Shown: positions 25,137-36,399 of the stretch, piece by piece
Position numbering within the stretch: position 1 is the stretch's first letter
How the letters are laid out: each line of letters opens with the position of its first letter
Made by a program: the position numbers and the translations under genes
Assembly (NCBI GenBank): GCA_031308135.1
Contig: JAHLJT010000631.1
Location: forward strand, 180,341,675 to 180,405,674
Direction of reading: 5' to 3'
Source: Acheta domesticus
Lineage: Eukaryota > Arthropoda > Insecta > Orthoptera > Gryllidae
Length of the DNA stretch: 64,000 nt
Notes under the pieces: generated by a model
What the model was told of the DNA's origin: nothing
What the model saw: only the letters and a program-made list of their open reading frames with translations
Database searches by the model: none

Positions 25137-25290
25137 TAAGAAGCAAGGATGTCAACAGAAACGAAACTAAACGTAACTAAACGTTTCGTTTCTGTGCCGC
25201 TGTAACAAAGTTATTTTCTCATGAGTTTAGTTTCGATATAAGTAACGAAACGAAAGTCTGCGCGAGTTTAGTTTCGTTACAGAAAGAACA
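25137..25290 (+). repeat. Cluster of GTAACGAAAC/GTTTCGTTAC motifs with palindrome
   Basis: Dense inverted and direct copies of GAAACGAAAC, GTAACGAAAC and AGTTTCGTTAC. A perfect 12-bp inverted repeat, CAGAAACGAAAC (25156-25167) and GTTTCGTTTCTG (25183-25194), surrounds a 15-nt loop. A homologous cluster in the opposite orientation lies at 27728-28045. Function unknown. Confidence 0.7.
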
Positions 25291-25487
25291 AATAGTTCAG
25301 GACAATAGTGGGAAAGAAACGTTCTTTATTTAGGGAGGGAGCCATTCAGAGGAGTTGTACACCCGACTACATTTCTGTGCTTTATTTTGTTTCAGAACAG
25401 AACTATTTAAACACCAGCGATTATCTGTATCTTTTCCTCTATGCTCTATCGATTATTTAAATAAAATATGTTCTCTTGTAAACTTTT

Positions 25488-25860
25488 ACTCGCAATACTC
25501 AACTATGCTGGATACATGGTTTGACACGAAATAGAAACTTGTATTTCGTACTGATTACAGCGGAAATAGTCAAATAAGAAGGTGGGGGGGCTAGGTCCGC
25601 CGACAGTCTTACTTGCAGGCCCACGCCCCTTCCAACGACACCGCTCAGCAGCGCTTCCGAAAAGCGGCACTACCCTTCCTTACCCCGCCCACGGCTGCAC
25701 CAACGCTCGCCGAGAATGGGAGAGAGTTCGGGAGTCCTACGCCTCGGTGACCTGCAGTGCCCCCAAGTCAATGGACACCCTGCCGACTGACACGCTGATA
25801 GCGGCGCCGCGACTTAAAATAATATGGCTGCAAGACAATGTGTGATTTCTGCACTTCGAT
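25488..25860 (+). repeat. Fragments related to the 58-kb inverted-repeat element
   Basis: 25488-25535 (CTCGCAATACTCA, ATGCTGGATAC, TTGACACGAAAT) matches the terminal repeat of the element at 58085-58999. 25750-25845 (TGCCCCCAAGTCAATGGACA, GCTGATAGCGGC, GGCTGCAAG) matches the interior segment at 27580-27655, and more weakly 58715-58795. The intervening part is not alignable by eye. The open frame across it has no known domain. Confidence 0.5.
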
Positions 25861-27090
25861 CGGCGGCAGGTTTTTGCACATATTGGAGTAAAATTCATAT
25901 ATTTTCCACATTTCATATAAATCAGTCCTAATAGCATATTACACTTAACATTGAAATTTCATTAAATACTGAAAATGCGTCTCAACAGAAAGAGCTAAAA
26001 TATTTTCTGTAATTCCTTAAACATTAGTTATTTTTTAAATTAGAGAGAATTGGCAATAGGAAAGCAAGTTAAGAAACAGTTAATGTTTGTAATTATTTAT
26101 GTGAGGAATAGATCCATTCTCCGGTACCCGCGGTCCTGTCTGAGGGGCCTGAATATCCCGCGAATCGAGGCGCGAAGGGGTTGAGCTGTTGGATTTGTTT
26201 GACAGATGACCTTGAGGCCTCCATGGTCTGTGGGAAACGCTACCTCGTTTCAGTATGCCTTTTCATTGCCACTGAGGCTGTACACCAGGAAATCCCATGA
26301 TGTCACAGAGACTTGGGACATGAGAATTCAACTAATACTTGTCTATTTATTTACAGCTGCCCCTATCATATCATCAGTTGTTACGGCTGAAAAGAGCTCT
26401 GAGAATATTCGAGAGACTGCACAATTTTGTAACGAAACAGTATGTAACTTTCACATACTTGTAATGGCGCGCCTGTAAATGCAAGAACAAGACCAGGATC
26501 TGCATGCACTTCAACAAATACGTATGTGGGTCGTGTGCTTGGAAAACCTCCAGCTGCTTTGAAGCTTTGGGGGTTTGATTAATTAAAATTTACTGATGAA
26601 CGAGAACTTCACAGGATAAAAGTGAAAAACCTTTCTATTTATGTTAAATATTAATGTTATGTATTGTTATAGATATCTATTGCTACATATGTAAGAAATA
26701 CCTAGCACAACAGTAATATTCTTTAACAATTCACAAGTTGGAGTTAAAATCCGAACGATTGTTCGCAATAAAAATTCGTACCCGACAAAATGACGCGTTC
26801 ATCCTATTAGGTAGAAAGAAAATCGCAGTCTTGCTGGTGTTAACGTAGTAAATATTTTACCAAAGAGAAACACAAAAGTTCGGGGTGACAAGGCGCGTCG
26901 CGTACGTAGGACGTAGTTTCGCAGTCGCACCAAATAGCACAAGATAATCTACAGGTCCATCGAAAGATGAGCGTCGCTTAATAAGGCATGGGCCGGTAAC
27001 TTACGAAAGGATGTGCAAATTTTCCGCTTATCACTATTATAACAATCATCAATTCACATTTATATTGCCGTTCTGCTAATCCGCGGTCAC
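25861..27090. other. No gene recognised
   Basis: AT-rich with a more GC-rich patch at 26120-26300 and CpG-rich text at 26880-26960. No conserved domain in any frame. Confidence 0.4.
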
Positions 27091-27094
27091 GTGG

Positions 27095-27715
27095 TTTCCC
27101 TCCTCGAACTCGGTTTAAATTTTCGTTGCGTTTGGAAAACCGTTGCCTCGGCAGCGCGAGGAACTACTACAAGGTCTGTTAACGTGTGTCAGATTTCTAG
27201 CGCGGTCGTTCTTTCACGACTGGTGACAAAAGCCATATTCCTTGGTCCCTTTTTAGTTTGAAGGGCAATGACAAGCGTTCTACCGACATCAGTTGCAAGG
27301 ATATCGTAGACCAATGCCATTATTAAGGAAACTGAAATACAAACTGTCATACGGTGCACCTGATGACATTATGTTACATACATTCTAGGTTTAAACGTTT
27401 ATTATTAGACCCCCATTATTGTGAACATTTTGTTTCCACAATGCAAAGTATGCATTTATTTATTTATGGTAAATGGAGGTTACATTTTAAGGGACCCACA
27501 TCTTTGCAAATATTGCTTTGGACTATTGAAGCAAGTGTTTGACCTCTTCGTCTGTGACGCAAACATACGTTTTTTGCCGCCATGCTTGCCCTCCGAGGCA
27601 ATCGACACTACCTGCAGGGCTGATAGCGACAGCGCGGCTCACGAGTAACGGTTGCAGTGAGGTTATGGAAGGTCTAAATATGAATGGTCTCCAAAACACT
27701 ACTTGCAAGTTGTGT
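27095..27715 (+). repeat. Internal fragment of the 58-kb inverted-repeat element family
   Basis: Colinear with 58230-58890. Shared blocks are CCGTTGCCTCGGCAGCG (27140-27158), TCAGATTTCTAGCGCG, a CGTTTTTTGCCGCC / TGCCCTCCGAGG segment (27568-27600), GAGTAACGG.TTGCAG and AAAACACTACTTGCAA (about 27692-27710). The right terminal repeat is lost exactly where the GTAACGAAAC cluster begins. Confidence 0.6.
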
Positions 27716-27727
27716 CACTCGGAGCGA

Positions 27728-28045
27728 AACTAAACCTTTTTTGTGACATCATGAACTGTAAATAACGAAACTGAATCTTCAATAAAATTCCTGTATAGAA
27801 ACTAAACTGCCATGATAATATAGTTCCGTTTCTGTAACGAAACTATATTCCCAGCCGCAGTAACGTTTCGTTCCAGAGGCACTTTCTTTACTGCTCAATG
27901 GATCTCTTCTCCGCGCTTTGGAATTTTGTTTCGTTACGTACTTTAGTTTCTGTGCACAAGAACCAGTAACGAAATGTCTAATTTCGCTTAGTTTTGTTTC
28001 TGTTGCTTGGTAGTTTTGTTTCTGTTCCTTGGTAAGAAGTATTCC
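27728..28045 (-). repeat. Second GTAACGAAAC motif cluster
   Basis: In the minus orientation it begins like the cluster at 25137 (AGGAACAGAAAC then AAAACTA) and contains GTAACGAAAC, GAAACGTTACTG and AGTTTCGTTACAGAAAC. It is about twice as long as the first cluster. It abuts the internal fragment of the inverted-repeat family. No protein is supported: the 90-codon minus frame simply reads through the motifs. Confidence 0.6.
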
Positions 28046-28049
28046 ACTC

Positions 28050-31000
28050 ATTGCAAATATAATAAAACCATCTACCTATTAAACAAATTCCATTTTTTGT
28101 TAGAAAAAGTTCATTAGTTACAGGGTGTCTTATGTTTTATACAGACTTTACTGGAGTGATAATTCTGTAAAAGGCCCAATTACAGTACGAGAACATTCAC
28201 CAATATTTAGTATTTTCACATTGCGCGCTTCTCGTAATGAAAAGTGCGTTCGGTGCTACAACTCTCTCTCCGACTCATGTGATCAAAGCTGGTCTGTCGC
28301 ATCATTGTCCTAGTTTTATTGTCAGTTAATTCTAGCTTCCTCTCATCAGTAATATTGCTGTACATTTTCACATCGCTTCATATTGTACGGATGGCTGCCA
28401 AATGTATATTGAGTGAGAGCAGATCATGCAGATGAATACATTACCAGATGACAAATTCTGTACCTGTTACTACTATCCATCAGTCACAGCCTTACTTACA
28501 CTTGCATGCAGTTGAACAAACATTTGGAACGTGTTCAAATAAACATTTAAAACGTTATTGTTCTTAGAAAAATAATGAATGTGAATGGAATTTAGAATGA
28601 AAAAAGTTCATTCTATCTATCACTTCAGATTTTCAATATCTTATTCATTTCGAATATAAAGTCACGTGTCTGAGTTCTGATAAAATGTGCCTTTCCACAT
28701 TAGCATATTTAAACTCTTCTCAAAATCTTATCATTTTGAAAATACTTATAGTCTTCTGCGGCACCAACAAAAAAGGTTGTTTATATTGTAATTTTTTGGT
28801 CAAAACTGCCCTTTCTGGAGCGTTTTTTTTTCTTTTTCAACCATCGAGAGCACATGGGTATACAATCTAAGTGTATTGGCTTGAAATTAATTTAGAATCC
28901 CTTACTCTCTAATGAGTGGAAAGGAAGATGGGGTAATGCATTTACAAATGTATAGATACATTTAATACGAGTATTCATGACGTTAATATGAGACAGTAAA
29001 ATATAAAATATTTAACATAAATTTGACACTGAATTTCAGGCGCTGCCCATGTGTTTCAAACAAAACAAAATAATACATTTAATTTACCCTTTCGCGGTAC
29101 AATCACGTTGTCATTATGTGCATTCAAAGAGGTTCGACTTTTCTTTCGTGATGTGAAAGCTTTAGGCATCGCTCCGGGCACGTAGAAGTTCAGCGCTTGG
29201 GTGCAAACCATAACCGCGCCCTCATCTCCTTTAAGATTGAATCAGAAACTTGTCCAAACTCAAAAAACATCCATTAAATAGGTAGTCATTTATTTAGATA
29301 CCTTTCTCAATTGGAAACAAACACATACGTTTTTCAAGGCAAAAATTCAAATACACTAACTTAAACCAATAATTAACAGCTAAATTACCATATAATACTG
29401 TTTTATTACTTTACGAAACGATCATAAGACTACTACTTCTATATGCGTATCCAGTTCCGACTTCAAGTCGTCCTAAATCAGATCTTCCATACCATCGCAG
29501 ACGTTCCAACTTACATCTCTAATGTACAATTTCACAATGAATTCCGGTCAGGGCCTTTGTCCAACCACAATATTGTTTTACTAACATTCGTCTTCCAAAA
29601 TATACCCATTTTAACATCTCTAAGACTTTTCCAAAATCCATTCACAAAACCCTTATTAAGAACAGATTCCCGTTTCTTTCTTTTCTAAAAAATTCTCAGA
29701 TCTCTATTCAAATTAGTTATTATGGAAAGATACCTCTACCCCCCCCCAGCGTAATGATGAGATTATTGTAGGTACATTTTAAATAGATTTAAGCAATTTT
29801 ATCAGATATAGAGTTTTTAACACACTAATCTTTTATTGCACAACATCAAAGAAAATACGTAAATAACAAGTCTAAGGCCCCTCTCTTAATGAACTGAGTG
29901 AGCGAAAATGTCATCGATCTCATCAGTGGCTGGCGGCATTTCGCATATCAAATACGCGACCAATGCTTTTTCTGATATGATGGTCAGTTCGTAATCAACG
30001 AACAGGAAAGAATCATCGAAGGCTCCATGAACTTACACGTTTCTCGCCTTTATAATCCGTTTTATCGAAAGTTTGTCAGAGAAGTAATTTTATCTGCTCT
30101 GCTCTCCACCAATAAACCTGCGTCTCTCACTCTTCCCGAATTTGCTTCCCCACATTCGTCTGATTCAAACATTATCGTATAGGGAGGGTAGAGAAGAGTT
30201 CAAACAAATTTGAATATCCGCAACGGAATATTTCAACATTCTCCCTGTAAATGTACTTCCGGAGGGCGGAGAGCCTTTAGATTTCGTACCAAACCGCTCT
30301 CAGAAATGTGAATGTAAGGCATGTCAAACTGCGCCCGCACAAGATGCTTGCCCGCATGAGAAGTGTGACGCTCCAGCAAGCAGGAGCTATTTTTCCTCAC
30401 TCCAATCTCATTTCTCCTTCAAATCCAGAAAGGGGTGTACACGTCCAAGCCGAAGTGCCGCTAGGAGTGGAATAGTAGCTTCATACAGAAATATGTTTTC
30501 CAGATTTGTTCTGCTACACTACAGAGACTTCTATTATGTTTGTATTCTGTACCACTTATTACCATGTCATGTTTGTTTTATAAATTCTGCCTTAAACAAA
30601 AGATTTTTGCCAAGAGGCAGGAATTTTGAGTGGTGAATTTGTTCTTGTTTTTGTTTTGTTACTTTTATTAAATCATTCAGTTTTTTGTTGAATAAAGCAT
30701 GAATGTGAAATAAAGTAACTCGTTTGTTTAAGGACGAACAGCTCTTTTAGCAGACAAGAATCTTTACTCTTTTATAGGGAAGGCAAAGGATTCTTTCCAT
30801 TACCAATGTCTAATTTTTCTCTTAAGTACCAATTGGAAATCTGATTGAATTTTCTTTGCTCTAGTGGAGGAAACAGGAATTAATATCGCTTTTGACACAA
30901 TAACCGTCAAATAACTTTTCCAAATACTTCTCCAAAAGCACTGTCATGGACCAGGTATCCGGTGCTACCGGGAATAATTTGTACAAACGTTACTATTAAA

Positions 31001-31220
31001 TCTCACGCTAATTGCTACGAACACAGTGTCCGGGAACTCAAATAAGCCAGTTACTTTGTCCGCGACCTTCACATGTCTGGTGTAGAACAACTGCAGCCGG
31101 AGATGTAGCTGGTGCTGCCAGGAGACAGAGCTGCGGAACGAGGAGGCTTTTAACTCTCCGCGGTAGATCGCTGCGCGCTTACATTTTATCCACCTGTCTG
31201 TGTAACAATCAACTCACTAT
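28050..31220. other. No gene recognised
   Basis: Long AT-rich stretch with short open frames lacking domains. A C9 run occurs at about 29738-29748. I see no transposon protein, RNA gene or splice-flanked exon. Confidence 0.4.
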
Positions 31221-31228
31221 TACGGGAA

Positions 31229-31960
31229 AACTAAAAGGCGTCTTCTCAGTTAATACTATTAGAGCCCAGTTCACGCTCGCTGCATATGCCCAAGTTGACG
31301 ACAAGGCTTCCTCCTTGACGTCCGCAATGAACATAAAAGGATCTTCATTCTAGCGTACTTTGTGCAACATTTCTTTGACTTCCATCTCTTGACGTTCTGC
31401 CTTGGTGCTCTGATCATGCGGCATACGGAATCGAATCGTTTACGATAGGATCGTTACGGAATAATATCCTATCGATGCTCCATGCCCTTAAATCAACGCT
31501 GGCTTTGTCCTCCCGAACGTGCAATGTTTGCGATGTAAGCGAAACACTATTTGCGCGAGGCATGCCGCGCCAACGAGGGCAGTACGATATTAAGAGTATG
31601 ATAGTTAAAATGGAATAAGTGGTGGTATAAGTAGGCAATCACGGCACTACTACAAATCAGAAACACCTCTTCTGCCAAATAACCTCGAACCCTCAATCTT
31701 CGACTCCTAGTTCGTTGATGTCCTATCCCTTATCGTGTCCCATTTGTTGCAGTCAATTCACTACTCCGACAAAAGTAAACAGCGTCTTCTCAGTTAAATT
31801 TCTCTACACACGTACAAGTTGGAGACAGAGTTTCAGCCCTACCGATTAACGTTTGGTAATATTAAGTAAAGCATAATATCAAACGCGTTTTGTGCCAGAT
31901 TACTTTGAACCTTGAATTCGTGGCGCCATGCTTTGGTTGTCTGTCGTCTGACATACGGAG
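31229..31960 (+). repeat. Diverged direct duplication
   Basis: 31229-31426 and 31766-31958 appear to be diverged copies. Both have GCGTCTTCTCAGTTAA, an AAGTTG.GAC segment, TTTGTGC..ATT.CTTTGA, TGC.TTGGT and GCATACGG/ACATACGG at corresponding spacing. The second copy leads directly into the solitary inverted-repeat arm at 32011. Confidence 0.4.
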
Positions 31961-32010
31961 GGGGGGAAGGTAAGGGATATGACTCACTTATTGGCGTACA
32001 GAAACAAATT

Positions 32011-32165
32011 CTGATGCTACAGAATGGCCCAGACTTTCCCGCATTAGATTTCTGTTTCCTTGGGTCGGGGGTAGCTGTTCCGAATTGCTACATACTCTTG
32101 ACAGCTGCCACCTATCGCCGCACAAACTACACATTTATGACATTTTCTTCATTTTTCGGTTTCTG
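32011..32165 (+). repeat. Solitary copy of the 13-14 kb inverted-repeat arm
   Basis: Matches 14041-14196 in the same orientation: GATGCTACAGAAT, AGACTTTCCCGCATTAG, TTTCCTTGGGTC, GTAGCTGTTCCGAATTGC, TACATACTCTT and TTTTTCGGTTT. Only this one arm is seen near here. Confidence 0.7.
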
Positions 32166-32189
32166 AATAGTAGAACGGAAATATTATTT

Positions 32190-33560
32190 TATGAATGTTA
32201 GAGAACAGTAAGATCTCGTAAATGGCAATTTTCTTCGAAAACATTGGAGCCGTTTTTAAGCAAATGGCGTTTAAGCGCTACTGTAAATGCGAAAATTGAA
32301 GATCTTTTACACAGGATTTTCTTGCAATTAAGAAAAGCTTCATTAGTAGTCATTTGAAACACTTAAACTTATAAGTACAATAGTGTTTACAAATTGCTGG
32401 AAATGGAGTTTTAACGGTTTGAGAGGTCTTTTAAAAATATTACATTTACGTAAGTTTTGCAAAAACAAAACAATACCCCAAGGGGAACTTCACGTCACAT
32501 TAAAAAATGCAATTTACACTATCCTTTGAAAAGTTTGAAGAAAAAGTTGGAGCCACTTTCGAGAAAATGGCGTTTAAGCGATTCTGAAAATGCGGAACTT
32601 TGAGCTAATTTTCACAAAAAACTTTTGAGCTTTCGAGAAACATTAGCTGACATTATTTAAAACACATCTACTCATAAATGCAATATTGTGAACAAATGGC
32701 TGATTCTATAAATATTATTGATGTGAGGGACAAGCAAAAAAATACATTTTTGTAACCTAAAAACAAGTAAAGAATAAACCACTACGGCGTTTATGTTGTC
32801 TCACAGAGAAGATTAGGCACTATCTGTACCAATATTTTAAAGAAAAAAATTTGAGAAAATTTTGTTTTTGTAATTTGTTAACATTGCAAATATTGCTCGC
32901 AATATTGCGCGAAAACTACCTGACCTTAATTATAGAACTCACGTTGAAGAACAACTTTTACTTAGAGGAAAAATATCTACATTAACTTTCGTAGTTGTAG
33001 GAAGACGCCGAAAAAAGTTCAAACTTATGTAATTTTCTAAAATTCAGAGATAACCATGAAAATAGGACCTCTGCAACCTTAAAAGTGTATTTTAGTCTCT
33101 TCTTTAAAGAAAAAATTTGAAGTAGTTTTTGAAAAAATGTTGAAAATGTCCGGAGGACTACATATAAATTACCCCCAAAATTAATAAATGTTTTTTCAAA
33201 ACCTCAGAGCTTTGACTCAGGCCAGATAGAGATTTTTTCAATTTAGAAAAATTCGTACTCACAGTTTAGGCTCTAGTGTTCTTCACACACACCGGACGGA
33301 CAAACGTTTTGCTTTAAATTGGTTTTTCGGTATCAAGGACCCATAAATTAGGGATTACACCACATGTTAGGGTATTTTTTTATTAATTTAGGAAATTAAT
33401 AAAACATTTTTTCATTAATAAAACACTTTTTTCGTTATCAGGAAGCGCATTGAATTTTTTCTGACGTAGCAATTTTCCGTTTTTTTTTCGCGCAGCATTA
33501 CATAACTTTACCTATACTATGTATATTACTCCGTATGTACACAGGGAAGTAAAAATGAGC
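32190..33560 (+). repeat. REP-U, longest copy in the window
   Basis: About 1.37 kb, noncoding. It contains two copies of a submodule (GGAGCCGTTTTTAAGCAAAT then GGCGTTTAAGCG at 32248-32278, and GGAGCCACTTTCGAGAAAAT then GGCGTTTAAGCG at 32551-32582). Next come TTGTGAACAAATGGCT, GCAATATTGCGCGAAAACTA, GTAGTTGTAGGAAGACGCCG and CCGGACGGACAAACGTTTTG. The copy ends with GGTTTTTCGGTATCAAGGAC, CGCAGCATTACATAACTTTA and TATTACTCCGTATGTACAC. Other copies match colinearly at 11690, 24370, 60590 and 62330. Confidence 0.8.
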
Positions 33561-34425
33561 TGTCGAGAGTGTGGAAAACGAGGTTCTGGAGCAACAAAAA
33601 TGTTGCAAACTGTTCAAAACGACACATGTATATGCAGATGCTTCTTTCTTCTTGATATATGAGCAACTGTTGAGTCAGAAACAGTGATTCACTGAGTTTA
33701 AAGATTATAGCCGTAACATCAAGTGTGAGAAATTGTGGTTTTTGCATAACAAAATATTTTAATTTTTCCCTCAACATCCAAAGTGTTTTCGTTTTGTTAA
33801 TATTTTTTCAACTTTCATAGGTATCAAAGGAGATCATTGATACCTCTCTCATGGCTGACGTCTGCTTAATTTTTGGTCAATATATGCTCAGAATTGAGAT
33901 TAGTAATGTAGAGCTTTGAATATGGTTAAAAGTAAATCAACGCTAGTCTCTTGAATATTACATAATTTTAGTATATCCACGAATGATAAAACAATTAAAT
34001 GAGATTGTTTATCTGTATTATTATTCTCTAGAAATGTTTATATTCTACTTGTATTTAATTCATTTAAATTAAGTTAATGTAAATATTATTTGTAAAAGTT
34101 TAATATTCCCTCTCCATGATTTATATTATTTTACATTGTGAGTAATACATTGTTCTCAGTAAATATTCCATTCATTTTATTTAATAAGTAATTATTACAC
34201 ATATAACGAAATAACTTAATATGTGGCTAGATCGATGTCATTTAAGTCATTACAATACCTGTTTCCTTCCGTGTTCTAACCTGTCGAATTCTGGTATTCT
34301 CTCTAAGTGGTATCTCCATCGCATCTAAGGCGCGAAATAGATGCCATAAGGAATCACTGAGGTAAAAGACCCGTCATGGGGAAAGAATGCCGTCAGAAGA
34401 CGAGAACATGCCTAATCTATTCAAC
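33561..34425. other. AT-rich DNA, no gene seen
   Basis: No coding or RNA signature recognised. Confidence 0.45.
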
Positions 34426-34429
34426 TTTT

Positions 34430-34619
34430 GACACTTGCTCGGGACACTTGCGGACTCCTCTCATGTAGGGTCAGCAGAACGCGAGGCCCTCCACGGCAAC
34501 ACAGACATGAGGGACAAGGAATCAACAATGATGGCCACTGCGGGACTCGAACCCACGACCCTTCGGATCAAAGCGCTGGGTCGAACACGCTTTTAGCCGC
34601 CTTGCCATACAGGTCGGCA
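34430..34619 (-). repeat. tRNA-derived SINE, family C
   Basis: On the minus strand the A box TGGCAAGGCGG (34597-34607) and a consensus B box GGTTCGAGTCC (34543-34553) have tRNA-like spacing. The body reads CATCATTGTTGATTCCTTG, CTCATGTCTGTGTTGCC and ACATGAGAGGAGTCCGC. It begins immediately after the A-tail of the family D SINE, in the same orientation. The pol III boxes are better preserved than in families A and B. Confidence 0.7.
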
Positions 34620-34806
34620 TTTTTTTTTTTCAACGACTTGGCCATACAGCGACTACTGTGGTTGTTTTAATTGTAGGGGGACTGTAGGAAGTACACATAA
34701 GGACAGCACAAACATCCATGTCTGAAGGTAGATTCGAACCTGCAAACTTTCGACCCGAGGCAGCTACGGCTCTTCTGCCTAAGTGACCTCAGCTTTCTAA
34801 GCCGGC
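34620..34806 (-). repeat. tRNA-derived SINE, family D copy 1, with A-tail
   Basis: The minus-strand head starts with the palindrome GCCGGC (34801-34806) and has GGTCACTT and AGAAGAGCCGTAG. It carries the B box AGGTTCGAATC (34731-34741), then TACAGTCCCCCTACAATT, and ends in an A11 tail (T run at 34620-34630). A second copy of the head is at 37911-37990. Confidence 0.7.
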
Positions 34807-34889
34807 TTTGAAACTGATATTACAGTGATGCACTGAAAATTATAGTGATGCATATCGCCGTTCCAGGCCCTTCCCGTGCCCCAAACGCG

Positions 34890-35240
34890 CGATGTCTGCG
34901 TGTCGAGCGACCCACTGTGTCCTTCTGCTCTCCGGGGGCGGCGCGCGCCGATCGGGGCGGCGCGGCGCGGCGCGGCGTGGCGGCGGGGCCCGACCGACGC
35001 CGAGCGCCTCTGTCGGCGGTGGCGGAGGCGAGGCGAGGCGTCGCGACGCCGCGCAGCGCAGCGCGGTGCGGCGCGCGTCCGCCAGTCGTCCGCCGGGGAA
35101 CGACGTGCGCGCGTCGCGGCGCAGCGCAGCGCCCGCCCTCCAGGGCGACCGGCTCCCCCCGCGCAGCGCATCTGCGCACCCGGCTCCCTTCGCCGCGGAC
35201 CTGGAGGGCGATCGGTCACCGGGATTGTCGGTTCGCGGTC
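34890..35240. promoter_or_regulatory. CpG island upstream of the signal-peptide exon
   Basis: Extremely CpG-rich sequence with GCGGCGCGGCG-type clusters (about 34965-34985) and CGCAGCGCAGCGC-type clusters (35050-35140). Frames are open on both strands by composition. It lies about 1.25 kb upstream of the exon at 36496 and could hold its promoter, a noncoding first exon, or a divergent promoter. No donor site with a matching reading frame was identified. Confidence 0.4.
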
Positions 35241-36395
35241 GGGCACAGTACGAGTTGCCCACGGACTTTCGTTCTTTTTTTCTTCTTTCGTTGCGTGAAC
35301 CAAACTTCCGAACAAGTTTGTTGCAGTGAAAGTGATGTTGCAATGACATTTTGAGGAATTGAAATGTTATTTGGTTACTCCCATTGAATGTGAAGTTTGC
35401 ATATGCTTGTTCGTTGCGAAAAAGTTTAGTTACGTGTTTGAGTGCCGGAACAAAATAATTGTTTAGTTGCTTATTAAGAGTTTTCTCTTGAAGATTACCC
35501 TGATTGGCAGTCGCTTATGGACGCGAAATACGAAAAGTGTGTTATACGTTGTGCCCAAAAGTAATCTAGTACTGTTTAATGATTACGTCGGCGTGATAAG
35601 TTTTCTGTTTAAATTTGTTATTAGAGGAGTTGAAAAGGAAATTCAGAATGAAGTATTTCTGTAGTGACTACTGAAAGCATTGATAAACGCTGTAGATTAA
35701 ACACAAACGAGCGTTGTAATCTCCTGAACTCCATCTCCTCTTTGGTGTTTATTCTTGTGAAACGTTCTTTAGCAACGATATAGCGGCTATATTAACTGCT
35801 CTTCAGAAGATTTGGTTACAAATCCACTGAATGTGAAATTAAATGTGTATTCGTCTTGTTGTTCTATCGGTTGTTGTCAAAGTGATTCAAAAATCTCGGA
35901 TTTGTCTTTGTTAGAATAAATTTGATAATCAAACAACATATTTGTGTTGAGTGATGTGTGGAAACTAATAGAGAAAAAAAGTTTTAAGATATTTAATATA
36001 GGGATTTCTCAAAAAACCGTATTTTCTATTCTTCAGTGTGATATACAAATATCCGAATTTGTCAATGATACGAATGTGTCTTTGAAGTTTTATTTTTGTC
36101 GGATTCCGACATCAACCTGATCACATTATAGTAAACGTTTTTCACACAAAAATAATGAGTGACAAGAGTTTAATCATGGGAATTACTCAGTTTTTAATTA
36201 AAGTGGACCACTCAAAACCATTTGAGATACCTACACACGGCGATGAACTGCCTTTAACGTGAACCTTCCAACATTGTGCAAACAAAATCAACACCTCAAC
36301 TGCAGAAACAAGCAACCTGTCCACCGTAGCGTGAATTTTAATCAATTCAGTTGGAACAAACGTTGGAAACCAACGCATTTGCAAGCGGTGTCAGC
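35241..36395. other. Region between CpG island and exon
   Basis: AT-rich, no coding potential. An arthropod initiator-like TCAGT at 36347-36351 lies about 150 nt upstream of the proposed ATG, but no TATA box or downstream promoter element is evident at the expected spacing. It may be a 5' leader or an upstream intron. Confidence 0.35.
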
Positions 36396-36399
36396 GGAG

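Noticed and set aside
34797..35354. Several 119-172 codon frames in the upstream CpG island
   Set aside because: Five mutually overlapping frames on both strands; GC composition explains them and none has a domain.
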